Assembly: GCA_021848025.1 (NCBI GenBank)
Contig: JAJZND010000014.1
Coordinates: forward strand, 1 to 40,457
Length of the DNA stretch: 40,457 nt
Source: Microcaldota archaeon
GTDB lineage: Archaea > Micrarchaeota > Micrarchaeia > Micrarchaeales > CABMGC01
Direction of reading: 5' to 3'
In this document: positions 24,491 through 32,875 of the stretch, piece after piece
Position numbering within the stretch: the first letter of the stretch is position 1
How the letters are laid out: every line of letters begins with the position of its first letter
Program-made: the position numbers and the translations under genes
Notes under the pieces: generated by a model
The model's database searches: none
Seen by the model: the letters and a program-made list of their open reading frames with translations, nothing else
Told to the model about the DNA's origin: nothing

Positions 24491-25753
24491 ATGATAAATA
24501 AAGAGGGCGTACTTGAAGCCCATAAACGCAATGGAGGCAAGGTAGGTACGATAGGCAAAGTTGCGATTTCAGGCATGGATGACCTGTCAGTCTATTATAC
24601 GCCTGGCGTTGCTTACGTCTGCGAGGCCATAAAGGCAGACAAAATGCTTGCTTATGAATACACCAGCAAGTCGAACACCGTAGCAATTGTTTCTGATGGC
24701 ACTAGAATCCTTGGCCTGGGAGATATAGGTCCTGAAGCCGGCATGCCGGTGATGGAGGGCAAGGCATTGCTTTTCAAGAAATACGGTGGCGTTGACGCCG
24801 TGCCTCTCTGTCTGGACACAAAGGATGAGAATGAAATAATTAAAGTGGTAAAGGCAATAGGGCCCAGCTTCGGCGCCATTAACATAGAAGATATAGAATC
24901 GCCGAAGTGTTTCAGGATCGTGGATCGCCTGAGCAGGGAGCTCAGCATACCCGTATTCCACGATGACCAGCAGGGCACTGCCGTAGTGGTGCTTGGGGCG
25001 CTAGTCAATGCATTGAAGCTTGTCGGGAAAGATAAAAAAGCGAGGATAGTGGTAAACGGCGCGGGTGCCGCAGGACTGGGCATCATACGACTGCTGAGCT
25101 TTGCAGGTTACAAAAACTTGTATTCGCTTGACAGGAATGGCATAATATACAAAGGCAGGGAGGATCTTAACGATTTCAAAAAGGAGATAGCGCTAAAGAC
25201 AAACAGCGAAGGGCTTTCTGGAGGGATAGAAGAGGCGGTAAAAGGCTCGGATGTGCTTATAAGTGCATCCAAGAAGGGCGCGTTTGGAAAGGAGATAATA
25301 GGCTTGATGGCCGAGAAGCCTATAACATTTATGCTGGCGAACCCCGAACCCGAGATAAGTTACCTAGAAGCTAGGGAAGGCGGTGCTTACATCGCAGCTA
25401 CAGGAAGAAGCGATACCCCGAACCAGATAAATAACCTTGTCTCTTTTCCGGGCATAGTTAAGGGCATACTCGAAGTCAGGGCAAGTGGCGTCAACTACGA
25501 GATGCTTTATGCTGGCGCAATTGCCATCTCGAAGAGTGTGAGCGGCCGGCTGTCTCAGGAGAATATAGTGCCGAGTGTGCTTGACCCGAAGGCTGCTTCC
25601 AAGGTAGCCTCGAATGTGGCTGGCGCAGTTGCCGAAGCCGCAGTGAAAACCGGGCTGGCAAGCGTGAAGAGGACCAAGCAGGAAGTAAGCAAGGATACAA
25701 AACAGGCAATAAAGAACTACTCCAAGCTAGAGAAAAGGATACCGAACCTTTAG
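24491..25753 (+). CDS. malic enzyme (malate dehydrogenase, oxaloacetate-decarboxylating)
   Basis: This 420-residue short-type prokaryotic malic enzyme converts malate to pyruvate, CO2 and NAD(P)H. The catalytic Tyr is in SVYYTPGVA. The Lys is in MPVMEGKALLFKKYGGVDAVP. The metal ligands are in INIEDIESP and FHDDQQGTA, and the dinucleotide loop is VVNGAGAAGLGI. Length and order match the MaeB/SfcA-like archaeal enzymes without the phosphotransacetylase-like C-terminal domain. Cofactor preference cannot be read with certainty. It links C4 acids to pyruvate and supplies reductant. The C-terminal basic tail (RTKQEVSKDTKQAIKNYSKLEKR) is unusual. Confidence 0.92.
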   Translation: MINKEGVLEAHKRNGGKVGTIGKVAISGMDDLSVYYTPGVAYVCEAIKADKMLAYEYTSKSNTVAIVSDGTRILGLGDIGPEAGMPVMEGKALLFKKYGGVDAVPLCLDTKDENEIIKVVKAIGPSFGAINIEDIESPKCFRIVDRLSRELSIPVFHDDQQGTAVVVLGALVNALKLVGKDKKARIVVNGAGAAGLGIIRLLSFAGYKNLYSLDRNGIIYKGREDLNDFKKEIALKTNSEGLSGGIEEAVKGSDVLISASKKGAFGKEIIGLMAEKPITFMLANPEPEISYLEAREGGAYIAATGRSDTPNQINNLVSFPGIVKGILEVRASGVNYEMLYAGAIAISKSVSGRLSQENIVPSVLDPKAASKVASNVAGAVAEAAVKTGLASVKRTKQEVSKDTKQAIKNYSKLEKRIPNL

Positions 25754-25834
25754 CTGCGCACGCAGGTAGATTTACTATAACTGCTAAGCAGTTGCACCGT
25801 TTGCGAAACATGTGACCAGCAGCTGCGTCTGAAA

Positions 25835-26950
25835 TCATGAAAATTTGGAATTAAGCCTCTTTAGTATCTTGTACTTTTCGCCCTTCTCTATTCTTGCTGC
25901 ATCTATTATGTGATTCATTGTTTCTATCAGCTCATCGTACCCTTTTCGGTTTATCTCGAATGGTATCTTGTCCTTTCCACCGACATTGTACGCAAACGTG
26001 ACTGGATCGCGATATGCAAGCTCCTTTCCGTAAATAAGGCTGGAAACGAAGGCAAGGGAGCGGATTGTGGCTCTACCCACCCCTTTTATCAGAAGAAGGT
26101 CTCTGTAATCCTTAGGGTCCAGCTCTTCGGCCTTCTTTATAACCTCAAGCCCCCTCCTGCCTACATCCACTTTTGCAACTATCCCATGCCTCTCCGGATA
26201 GCTGATCTTTTTCACTATTTTATCATAATCTTTCAGCGCTTCTATGCTCGCCTTTTTTACCCATCCATTCTGGGAATATGTAAGATCCATGGAATTTACA
26301 TGGAGTTCTGAAGAAACGCTTGTATGCGGTTCATTGGTTATGTCGGAGGCGTTTACTGATCCGCTGAACCATTGGAAGCGTATGGCTTTGTTTCCCTCCC
26401 GCGGCATGGCCTGCTGCACTACGGACCACTTCTTGTCGCTGGAGAAAATAAATGAATGATGGTATATGCCTATGTTATCGTATATCATAGACGAATCTAT
26501 CTTGGCAGCGAGGCGGCTGCATTCAGCAAACCTTTCATCCTCTCCCGGGATTGACAGTACATCAGTGCCTGCCTTTATCTCTTCTGGCGTCTTAAGCCCG
26601 GCTTTTCCCTTTCCTCCGGCTATGTATATCGAGCCTGTTGAATTAAGTGCTTCTTTCAGTGCGCCCATGGTCACTGTCGTAGTGCCGCTGCTGTGCCAGT
26701 CATATCCAATCGCGCAGGCAAGCGCCTGAAACCAGTTGCTGTCGCTTAGCCGTGCAACAAGCTCGCCAGGGCCATATTCATCAATTATTACTGTGCATAT
26801 TGCATTGCCAAGCTTTACCATCCTTTGGAAAAGCCATCTGGGCGCTTTGCCTCCATGAAGAGGAAGTTCAGTTGCATAGTGCATGATAGTGACACCGTTT
26901 AGGGCTGAATGTGATTGCTCCGCCTGAATTTGCATGCTTCTTCCCAGCAT
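25835..26950 (-). CDS. DUF763 family protein
   Basis: This 371-residue protein belongs to the DUF763 (COG1415) family. The N-terminal TELPLHGGKAPRWLFQRMVKLGNAICTVIIDEYGPGELVARLSDSNWFQALACAIGYDWHSSGTTTVTMGALKEAL is the family hallmark. A C-terminal helix-hairpin-helix, LLLIKGVGRATIRSLAFVSSLIYG, suggests DNA or RNA binding. The function is unproven; a nucleic-acid processing role is often guessed. The ORF track starts at ATG 26950, with a TATA-like element about 25 bases upstream supporting it. A start at MHYATELP, 22 residues in, is also possible. It is convergent with malic enzyme. Confidence 0.85.
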   Translation of the reverse strand: MLGRSMQIQAEQSHSALNGVTIMHYATELPLHGGKAPRWLFQRMVKLGNAICTVIIDEYGPGELVARLSDSNWFQALACAIGYDWHSSGTTTVTMGALKEALNSTGSIYIAGGKGKAGLKTPEEIKAGTDVLSIPGEDERFAECSRLAAKIDSSMIYDNIGIYHHSFIFSSDKKWSVVQQAMPREGNKAIRFQWFSGSVNASDITNEPHTSVSSELHVNSMDLTYSQNGWVKKASIEALKDYDKIVKKISYPERHGIVAKVDVGRRGLEVIKKAEELDPKDYRDLLLIKGVGRATIRSLAFVSSLIYGKELAYRDPVTFAYNVGGKDKIPFEINRKGYDELIETMNHIIDAARIEKGEKYKILKRLNSKFS

Positions 26951-27074
26951 AGCAAGAACCGCCCATTTATGCTTTACATCTCATTCTTGACGCCTCTTTT
27001 GGACAGGCTTTTCATATCCTGATTACATGAACCGCACATATTGGATTTATACGCATATGGATCCTGAATCTTGT

Positions 27075-28040
27075 TTATGCCTGTACCAATGATTCTTGCA
27101 TGTTATATTCATATAGTGGTGAAGCATTGTATCCCAGATTCTGCAGTTCTCTAGCAAACCTGTGCGCCTCAGCGGCCCTTCCTCTTGTGTATATGACTTT
27201 TGGATTGCAGGCATCTATGTACTCTCTTGCCTGCTTGAAATCCGCATGGTCGCTTAATGCAAATTGCGCATCGACATCGAAGCGCATCGTCTTTGCAAAC
27301 CCAGTAGCGACAGAAGTGAATATTCTTTTCTTGAGCCTGGATGAAAGGCTTGCACCAATTTTGTGCAAGCTCGAAGGGTCCGCAATTGCCATGAAGTTTC
27401 CTTTGATAAGCAGGTTGCGGTCTTCCCAATTATAATCTGTTGACGCATAATCCAGATCAACTCCGAATTTGCAATATACTTTATTTATCCGGCTTATTTT
27501 ACTGCCAACGACAGGTACGACGCCTACCTCATTGGCGATCTTTATGAGTTCCTGGGATTTTCCAAGCGAGTATGCACCAAATAGGACTATGCCCTTTTCA
27601 AGCTTCGCTTCTATGAATTTTTGTATGCAGGCTATCACTTCGCTGCGATCATCAAACACAACATCTTTTTCAGGATATGTGGAATCGATAATGAGCGTAT
27701 CTGCCTGCTTTAGCTCTATTTTCTCAGCAGCATAGGAATCCTGCATCTGATAATCGCCGCTGTAGAGTATTGTGCCTCCTTCAATAGCACCGTATAGCTG
27801 CCTTGAGCCTAGCACATGCCCTGCATTTAGAAGCTTTATCCCATCCAAGCTCTCGGCTGCATTTATGGTCTTGCTGCACCTTGCTTCGACAAGCTCCTTT
27901 GTAGGCTGGCTTAAGATGCATGGCTTTCCTTTCCTTATGCCGGACATGTGGTCATAATGGGCATGTGATACAAAGCTATACTCTGTTTCAGGATCGTGCT
28001 TGTCCAGAGCTATGCTATAATTGCTAAACCTTAATCCCAT
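27075..28040 (-). CDS. beta-CASP/metallo-beta-lactamase RNA-processing-like exonuclease
   Basis: This 321-residue protein is of the metallo-beta-lactamase fold, COG1236 (Ysh1-like) type. Residues 25-34 carry the metal motif SHAHYDHMSG (HxHxDH). Further ligands are in NAGHVLGS, YSGDYQ and SDHADF. DSTYPE marks the RNA/DNA-acting subgroup, and the C-terminal NPKVIYTRGRAAEAHRFARELQNLGY is typical of mRNA 3'-processing exonuclease-like proteins. The likely role is RNA or DNA end processing in the cytoplasm. The ORF-track start at 28109 lies inside the divergent promoter region; ATG 28040 begins the conserved fold. Confidence 0.8.
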   Translation of the reverse strand: MGLRFSNYSIALDKHDPETEYSFVSHAHYDHMSGIRKGKPCILSQPTKELVEARCSKTINAAESLDGIKLLNAGHVLGSRQLYGAIEGGTILYSGDYQMQDSYAAEKIELKQADTLIIDSTYPEKDVVFDDRSEVIACIQKFIEAKLEKGIVLFGAYSLGKSQELIKIANEVGVVPVVGSKISRINKVYCKFGVDLDYASTDYNWEDRNLLIKGNFMAIADPSSLHKIGASLSSRLKKRIFTSVATGFAKTMRFDVDAQFALSDHADFKQAREYIDACNPKVIYTRGRAAEAHRFARELQNLGYNASPLYEYNMQESLVQA

Positions 28041-28061
28041 AATGTCGCCCTGATAGCAACT

Positions 28062-28088
28062 TCTACAATATAAAAGTTTATATACATC
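28062..28088. promoter_or_regulatory. divergent promoter region between the exonuclease and trxB
   Basis: AATATAAAAGTTTATATACATC contains TATA-like elements usable in both directions. On the plus strand AGTTTATATAC (28075-28085) sets a start near 28105-28110, downstream of the ORF-track ATG at 28091. Confidence 0.5.
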
Positions 28089-28117
28089 TAATGCGTTATT
28101 TATTATCAAATTACACG

Positions 28118-29065
28118 GTGGATGCTTTGGCTGAAAAACTCATTATAATCGGCGCAGGTCCGGCAGGCCTTTCTGCTGCCATATACGCATCTAGAGAGGG
28201 ATTCGAACCATTAGTGGTAGGAGGGATGGGCGGAGGGCAGCTTGAGCTAACTAGCATAGTTGAGAACTACCCGGGCTTTCCTGAAGGGATAGACGGCCCA
28301 AAGCTCATAAGCGATCTGAAAAGGCAGGCTGAGCGCTTCGGCGCCAGATTCGTATATGAATTCGTAAATAAGGTGGATTTCAACACAAAGCCTTACAAGA
28401 TATTCACAGATGGAAATGCATATGAGGCTGATGCAGTTATAGTAGCTACCGGTGCGGATGCGAAATGGCTGGGTATTGAATCAGAGAAAAGATTCCGCGG
28501 GAAGGGCGTCTCAAGCTGCGCCACATGCGACGGCGCATTTTTTAAGGGGGCGGATGTAATAGTGGTTGGAGGCGGGGATACGGCAATGGAAGATTCTCTT
28601 TTCCTGACCAGATTTGCCAAGAGCGTGACAGTTGTGCACCGGAAGGATGAGTTTAGAGCCAGCAGGATAATGCAGGAAAAGGTCCTCCACAATGATAAGA
28701 TAAACGTTATATGGAACAGTACAGTAGAAGAGATAAAAGGGGATGCCAGAGTCAATGGGGTTGTATTGAAGGACGTTTTGACCGGTCAGACGCAGAAACT
28801 GAAAATTGATGGTGTTTTCATAGCCATAGGATACACGCCAAACACAAAACCATTCGTAGGAAGTCTGCCGCTTGACAAACAGGGTTACATTATAACTAAG
28901 GATGAGGTACTTGTAGATGGGAAGGATGGCATTTTCATAGCCGGTGATGTCGCCGATCACTATTATAGACAGGCAGCAACGGCTAGCGGAAGCGGGGTTA
29001 AATGCGCCCTCCGGGCAAGGGAATACTTATCAAATCTTTATTATGAAGAAAAAGGAGGGAAGTGA
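28118..29065 (+). CDS. trxB: thioredoxin reductase
   Basis: This is a flavoprotein of about 315 residues. The FAD loop is LIIIGAGPAGLSAAIYAS. The redox pair is CATC in GVSSCATCDGAFF, the NADPH-binding motif is IVVGGGDTAMEDS, and the closing FAD motif is GIFIAGDVADHYYRQAATASGSG. It reduces thioredoxin or glutaredoxin-like proteins in the cytoplasm. The usual TrxB active site is CATCDG, so the enzyme should be active. GTG 28118 is chosen because ATG 28091 would start within a few bases of the TATA box; GTG also gives the expected short N-terminus (VDALAEKLIIIGAG). Confidence 0.93.
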   Translation: MDALAEKLIIIGAGPAGLSAAIYASREGFEPLVVGGMGGGQLELTSIVENYPGFPEGIDGPKLISDLKRQAERFGARFVYEFVNKVDFNTKPYKIFTDGNAYEADAVIVATGADAKWLGIESEKRFRGKGVSSCATCDGAFFKGADVIVVGGGDTAMEDSLFLTRFAKSVTVVHRKDEFRASRIMQEKVLHNDKINVIWNSTVEEIKGDARVNGVVLKDVLTGQTQKLKIDGVFIAIGYTPNTKPFVGSLPLDKQGYIITKDEVLVDGKDGIFIAGDVADHYYRQAATASGSGVKCALRAREYLSNLYYEEKGGK

Positions 29066-29083
29066 CAGTAGCAATTCAGCACA

Positions 29084-30640
29084 TTAGTCTGCTATTCCTG
29101 TTTCTCTGCCTGAAATCGCATCAATAGTGAAGATACGCACTTTGCCACCTCCCCTGAGGGTTATTTTATACAGGGGCAGCGAAACCGGCTCGATGCTTAT
29201 TATCGATGATCCAGGGTATAAGTTTGATATGAACTTTTTGACATCCTGCTCTTTTGGCTGATTGCCTATTATCTGTTGTTTGGATACCTTCTTCTCTTCA
29301 AGCAAGGGTTTTTCTCTGATTAAATATCTTCTGTAATCATATGAAACCACGTTATCCTTGATTTCGGTGATGAAGCCTTTGCTCTCCAGCCCGATTATGG
29401 CTTTATCAAATGCCTCGTCATCTAGCTTTGACTGCTTTTGTGCTTTTCTTATGTTGGCTTTCCCTCGTGCTGCAATAACATATAATAACCTGGCCTCGTT
29501 CTCATTTAGCCGTGCATTGCTCTTAAATTTAGGTCTGATGAGTTCAAGTTTTTTATTTACGTTAAGGATACATCCGCTGCTGTTGATTAATACACCGTAT
29601 TCTTTATACTCATTGCGTCTTCCAGTCCCAATCCTGATAGAGCATAATGCCATCTGCAGATACCTGCTCTCTATTGAATCCAAAGACTCTGCTTCCCCTC
29701 CGAATAAAACGAACCTCTTTTTCAGCATCTTTCTGGCGAATGATTCTGCATCCTGCTGTGAAACTTTTGGGAATATCGCATTGACTTTGGTGCTGGCTCC
29801 TATTTCTTTAGGCGTTCTTGGCAGAGTAGGCACTTTATTTTTTTTCTCGAGCTGCTCTACTATGGTACTCATCATTTCACTTGGAGCTTTGTATGTGCCT
29901 ACCAACGGAGTCGAGCCGATGTGTTTGACTAATCTGCTTTTAACAGAAAAAACGCCTTGGTAATCTATGCCAAATGGTATGAACTCCCCTACTTTAAGGT
30001 TTACCAGTTTATTGAGTTCCTGCTTGTTTTCAAATAGTATGTCTACAGCTTTTACATCGTTATTTATGGTAAGTTTACCTATAAAGCCATAGGAGCACTG
30101 GGCAAGAACATTCTTGCTTATATTAGCAGGCCTTTGAGTGGCCACAATAAGGCCTATCCCTCTCTTCCTGCCCCTCACGCTTATCTCTTCAAGCATATTC
30201 CTGGATTTATGCACAACCTGAGGCGCAAGCTTGTCCGCCTCTTCAACTATAACAAGATATGGCCTCCTTACCGCGCTTTCTAATTCATACAGTGAATTCA
30301 ATGCCCTGTCTACCAGATCTTCTTTATCCAAAGCGTCAGATATGTCTAAGACTACAGGGATGTCATTTTGAATGCTTGATGAGAAGAGTTTAGCAAAATC
30401 TATATCGGTTTTTATATCGCCAGTAGTTCCTACAACCAACACTTCAAACATGCTCTTGAGAGAGGAATATTCTCCCTCGGTATCTATAATGCAGAATGGC
30501 GCATGGAGCCGGCAGAGCTCTTCTGCTATAACTCCTATAAGGAACGACTTTCCTGAACCGCTTTGTCCTATCACGCACCCCCTCCCGGTCATAACAGACT
30601 GCAGATCCACATTTACATCTGTTCCGATGTTAAGTTGCAT
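29084..30640 (-). CDS. HerA-type (DUF87) ATPase with C-terminal winged helix
   Basis: This 518-residue protein is of the HerA/FtsK superfamily. Walker A is GQSGSGKS (25-32). Walker B is YLVIVEEAD (128-136), and the block RKRGIGLIVATQRPANISKNVL (159-180) is the HerA signature. Then come a HerA-like beta domain and, from about 375, helix-turn-helix-like segments (ENEARLLYVIAARGKANIRKAQKQSKLDDEAFDKAIIGLESKGFI). Classical HerA forms hexameric DNA pumps with NurA, but no nurA, mre11 or rad50 is adjacent. The gene is divergent from the secretion-like cluster across about 130 bases, so it may serve as a coupling or motor ATPase for it. This link is inference. Confidence 0.8.
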   Translation of the reverse strand: MQLNIGTDVNVDLQSVMTGRGCVIGQSGSGKSFLIGVIAEELCRLHAPFCIIDTEGEYSSLKSMFEVLVVGTTGDIKTDIDFAKLFSSSIQNDIPVVLDISDALDKEDLVDRALNSLYELESAVRRPYLVIVEEADKLAPQVVHKSRNMLEEISVRGRKRGIGLIVATQRPANISKNVLAQCSYGFIGKLTINNDVKAVDILFENKQELNKLVNLKVGEFIPFGIDYQGVFSVKSRLVKHIGSTPLVGTYKAPSEMMSTIVEQLEKKNKVPTLPRTPKEIGASTKVNAIFPKVSQQDAESFARKMLKKRFVLFGGEAESLDSIESRYLQMALCSIRIGTGRRNEYKEYGVLINSSGCILNVNKKLELIRPKFKSNARLNENEARLLYVIAARGKANIRKAQKQSKLDDEAFDKAIIGLESKGFITEIKDNVVSYDYRRYLIREKPLLEEKKVSKQQIIGNQPKEQDVKKFISNLYPGSSIISIEPVSLPLYKITLRGGGKVRIFTIDAISGRETGIAD

Positions 30641-30727
30641 GTATCCTACTAAGAGTCAAACATCTTTAAGCGTTACTCGGCGCTTTTATGATGCGGATGC
30701 CTCAAAAACGCAAGCTTTAAATATTTA

Positions 30728-30741
30728 TTTAAGTATATAAT
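30728..30741 (+). promoter_or_regulatory. TATA box for the type IV secretion-like operon
   Basis: TTTAAGTATATAAT is centred about 34 bases before ATG 30769. No other comparable promoter is evident in the closely packed genes that follow, so this probably drives the whole cluster. Confidence 0.5.
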
Positions 30742-30768
30742 CTTTTACTAAAGTAAATAGTTGGTAAT

Positions 30769-31101
30769 ATGAGTATAAACATATCTACTGGAAATCGGCA
30801 GCTTTATGCGTTTGCCCTATCTTTAGGATTAGTCGCCCTAAACGTCATAAACACGCTTAATTATATACAGAGGGTGCTGGTAAATGTTGGGCCTGTACTG
30901 AGCGCAGTACTTTTTATTCTGGCCGGAGTCTTTTATGCTGTAGGGCAATTATTTCCTTCGACCAAAAGGGCTAATTTCCACAGTGCTGCTATAGATATAA
31001 TAGTTGGAGCGATAGTGGTTGCAGTATTATCTGTAGCATCGACAAGCCTAGCTGTCGCTTCGACTCAGCTTTTAACTAATGTCACAGCTAACACGGTGTA
31101 A
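30769..31101 (+). CDS. VirB2/CedA1-like small membrane protein (candidate conjugative pilin)
   Basis: This is a 110-residue protein. A first hydrophobic segment (residues 12-30, LYAFALSLGLVALNVINTL) could be a signal peptide. Two further helices, 43-62 (VLSAVLFILAGVFYAVGQLF) and 75-98 (IDIIVGAIVVAVLSVASTSLAVAS), are joined by a short basic loop PSTKRANFHS. This matches VirB2/TrbC-type pilins and the CedA1 pilin of crenarchaeal DNA import: a leader, then two hydrophobic helices around a positive hairpin. Position also fits, since it is immediately upstream of a VirB6/CedA-like gene (2-base gap). Sequence identity was not tested, so the pilin call rests on layout and context. Confidence 0.6.
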   Translation: MSINISTGNRQLYAFALSLGLVALNVINTLNYIQRVLVNVGPVLSAVLFILAGVFYAVGQLFPSTKRANFHSAAIDIIVGAIVVAVLSVASTSLAVASTQLLTNVTANTV

Positions 31102-31103
31102 AA

Positions 31104-32147
31104 TTGAGTTTCTTGAGTTTCCAGGAGTATTCAATAGTTACATCATTAATAGCAATAATGCTTGCAGTTAGCGGGATATCCTTGGGTTTAGGCTATGCAT
31201 TAAATGAAAAGCGGCTTAAGGATTTTGGAAGGGACTGGATCATCGAATCAGTATTGAATGGCGCCTTGGTAGGGGGGCTAATAATATTATTTTCAAATGG
31301 AGGGATAATAAGCAATATAATATATTCAATCACTGTAAGCAATGGGACAAGTATAAGTTGCCAGAATTTTATGCAAAATAATGCCGCCTTGTGCCTTGCT
31401 TACGACTATTTAGTTGGTACGGGCAGCTATACAGTATTTGGAGTGCAGCATAATTCTGTTCTTACAAGTACAGCAACATTGACAACAGGGCTGTTAGGCA
31501 TAAATGTACTATTGGGTATTATCGGGTCCTTAAACATAGGTTTTGGATTTGTTAATATCTCGTTTAGCTCCCTCGTGATGCCGCTTATGAATGAAATACA
31601 GTACTTTATAAAATTATTAACAACGATTATGATAGGCATAACTGTCCAAGCGGCATTGCTAATAGCCGTATCTACTGCCACTTTGACGCTTATATTGCCT
31701 GCGGGAATAATTGCCAGGTCTTTTTATCCTACAAAAAAAGTCGGAGCATTCCTGCTGGCGCTAGGAATCGGATTATATACTGTTTTTCCACTATCTTATC
31801 TTTTTGATGCCGTATTGGCGAATAATTTATCTTTAAACGTAGAGAGCAGCAGCATTATTCAAATAACAGGCCAGGCGCAAAACCTGCAAAATAGCATGAC
31901 ACAGGCAACAGAATATAGTAATCAAAGCCATGTCGGCACATACATTCAGCCGATAATTAACGCGGCTTCAACTTTAGGCGATTCTATATCAAATATATTG
32001 AGTGGGCTGATTTTAGATGTTTCATACTTCATAATTTACTCCTTTGTCCTTCCAGCATTTAGCTTGGTGGTTACAGGAATTTCAGTTAGGGAGCTTACAC
32101 AGGTTTTAGGAGCAGATGTAAATTTGAACTGGCTTAGCATGCTGTGA
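31104..32147 (+). CDS. VirB6/CedA-like polytopic membrane protein
   Basis: This is a 347-residue protein starting at TTG 31104. It has about seven hydrophobic segments, including SLIAIMLAVSGISLGLGYAL, GALVGGLIILFSNGGIISNIIYSI, a TLTTGLLGINVLLGIIGSLNIGFGF region, and LLTTIMIGITVQAALLIAVST. A central block LILPAGIIARSFYPTKKVGAFLLALGIGLYTVFPLSYLFD resembles archaeal CedA/VirB6-like channel proteins (a P-x-G-x-x-x-R-S-F element followed by a basic loop and helix). An exterior Gln/Asn/Ser-rich loop precedes the last helices (DVSYFIIYSFVLPAFSLVVTGISV). It probably forms the inner-membrane channel of the secretion-like complex. It is flanked by gaps of 2 and 4 bases. Confidence 0.65.
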   Translation: MSFLSFQEYSIVTSLIAIMLAVSGISLGLGYALNEKRLKDFGRDWIIESVLNGALVGGLIILFSNGGIISNIIYSITVSNGTSISCQNFMQNNAALCLAYDYLVGTGSYTVFGVQHNSVLTSTATLTTGLLGINVLLGIIGSLNIGFGFVNISFSSLVMPLMNEIQYFIKLLTTIMIGITVQAALLIAVSTATLTLILPAGIIARSFYPTKKVGAFLLALGIGLYTVFPLSYLFDAVLANNLSLNVESSSIIQITGQAQNLQNSMTQATEYSNQSHVGTYIQPIINAASTLGDSISNILSGLILDVSYFIIYSFVLPAFSLVVTGISVRELTQVLGADVNLNWLSML

Positions 32148-32151
32148 CGTT

Positions 32152-32871
32152 ATGGCTGATGAACAATTTGGTAGAAAGGTTTACTCTTATATTTTCTATG
32201 TATTTGCAATTATAGTCTTCTTTACATGCTTGCTTTTAAATCATACGTGGCTTGTTCTGGTATCTTCTGCATTGCTTTTATTAGCTGCCTTATACTTTAA
32301 TAGCGGGCACATAATAAACAATCTTCTAATTAGAAAGTCAAAAATAGTTGAGGTGGCGGGGACACTTAAACTAAGTACAGAAACCAAATCAGTGTTTAGG
32401 AAATTGGGCAGTAAATACGTAAGTTATTCGGTGGCTATTCTCTCTTATGATAGAGGATATAATTTTTCTCAGGAAGCCTTTGCATCCTTTATAAGGAGTA
32501 TAGATGAGCCATTCGAGTTTTCTATAGCACTAGAACAACTAGATACACAAAAACTAATGGAAAACGTTGAGACAAAAATTAGAATGAAGGAACTTAGCCT
32601 AAAGAAAATAGGCTCTGCAAAATATGACCAGATTTCCAGGATAAAGAGAGACATTGACGTATTAAATAATGAACTAGGCCGCCTGCGCGATAATCACAAA
32701 AATTTCAATTTGATCATAAGGCTGAAATCTTATGCAGAATCATACAGCGGCCTTGAGGCTGCAAGAGCTTCTATAAGAAACCTAGAAAAACTATGCATTT
32801 CTTTCTCTTCGTCTTTAGGCGTGAGTTACAGGATAGTGGAGGGAGAAGAACTTTTATGGGTTGCCTGGTGA
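32152..32871 (+). CDS. VirB3/VirB4 N-terminal-domain-like membrane protein
   Basis: This is a 239-residue protein. Two transmembrane helices lie at about residues 12-50 (YIFYVFAIIVFFTCLLL and WLVLVSSALLLLAALYF), followed by a soluble alpha/beta domain. It contains SVAILSYDRGYNFSQEAFASFIRSIDEPFEFSIAL, then a charged coiled-coil-like stretch (LSLKKIGSAKYDQISRIKRDIDVLNNELGRLRDNHKN), then FNLIIRLKSYAESYSGLEAARASIRNLEKLCISFSSSLGVSYRIVEG. That order is what the N-terminal part of VirB4/TraC/TrbE ATPases looks like, including fused VirB3 helices, but the ATPase domain is missing and is encoded by the next gene. I infer a split VirB4. It ends at TGA 32871, inside the ribosome site of the ATPase gene. 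Confidence 0.55.
   Translation: MADEQFGRKVYSYIFYVFAIIVFFTCLLLNHTWLVLVSSALLLLAALYFNSGHIINNLLIRKSKIVEVAGTLKLSTETKSVFRKLGSKYVSYSVAILSYDRGYNFSQEAFASFIRSIDEPFEFSIALEQLDTQKLMENVETKIRMKELSLKKIGSAKYDQISRIKRDIDVLNNELGRLRDNHKNFNLIIRLKSYAESYSGLEAARASIRNLEKLCISFSSSLGVSYRIVEGEELLWVAW
32867..32871 (+). promoter_or_regulatory. Shine-Dalgarno GGTGA fixing the start of the VirB4-like ATPase
   Basis: GGTGA ends four bases before ATG 32876 and contains the stop codon of the upstream gene. This favours 32876 over the ORF-track TTG 32861 and implies translational coupling. Confidence 0.55.
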
Positions 32872-32875
32872 ATAT

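Noticed and set aside
28091-28117. ATG 28091 as the trxB start
   Set aside because: It lies about 6 bases from the TATA box, so it would be upstream of the transcript; the extra residues are not TrxB-like.
29084-30640. HerA-NurA repair operon
   Set aside because: No nurA, mre11 or rad50 gene is adjacent on either side.
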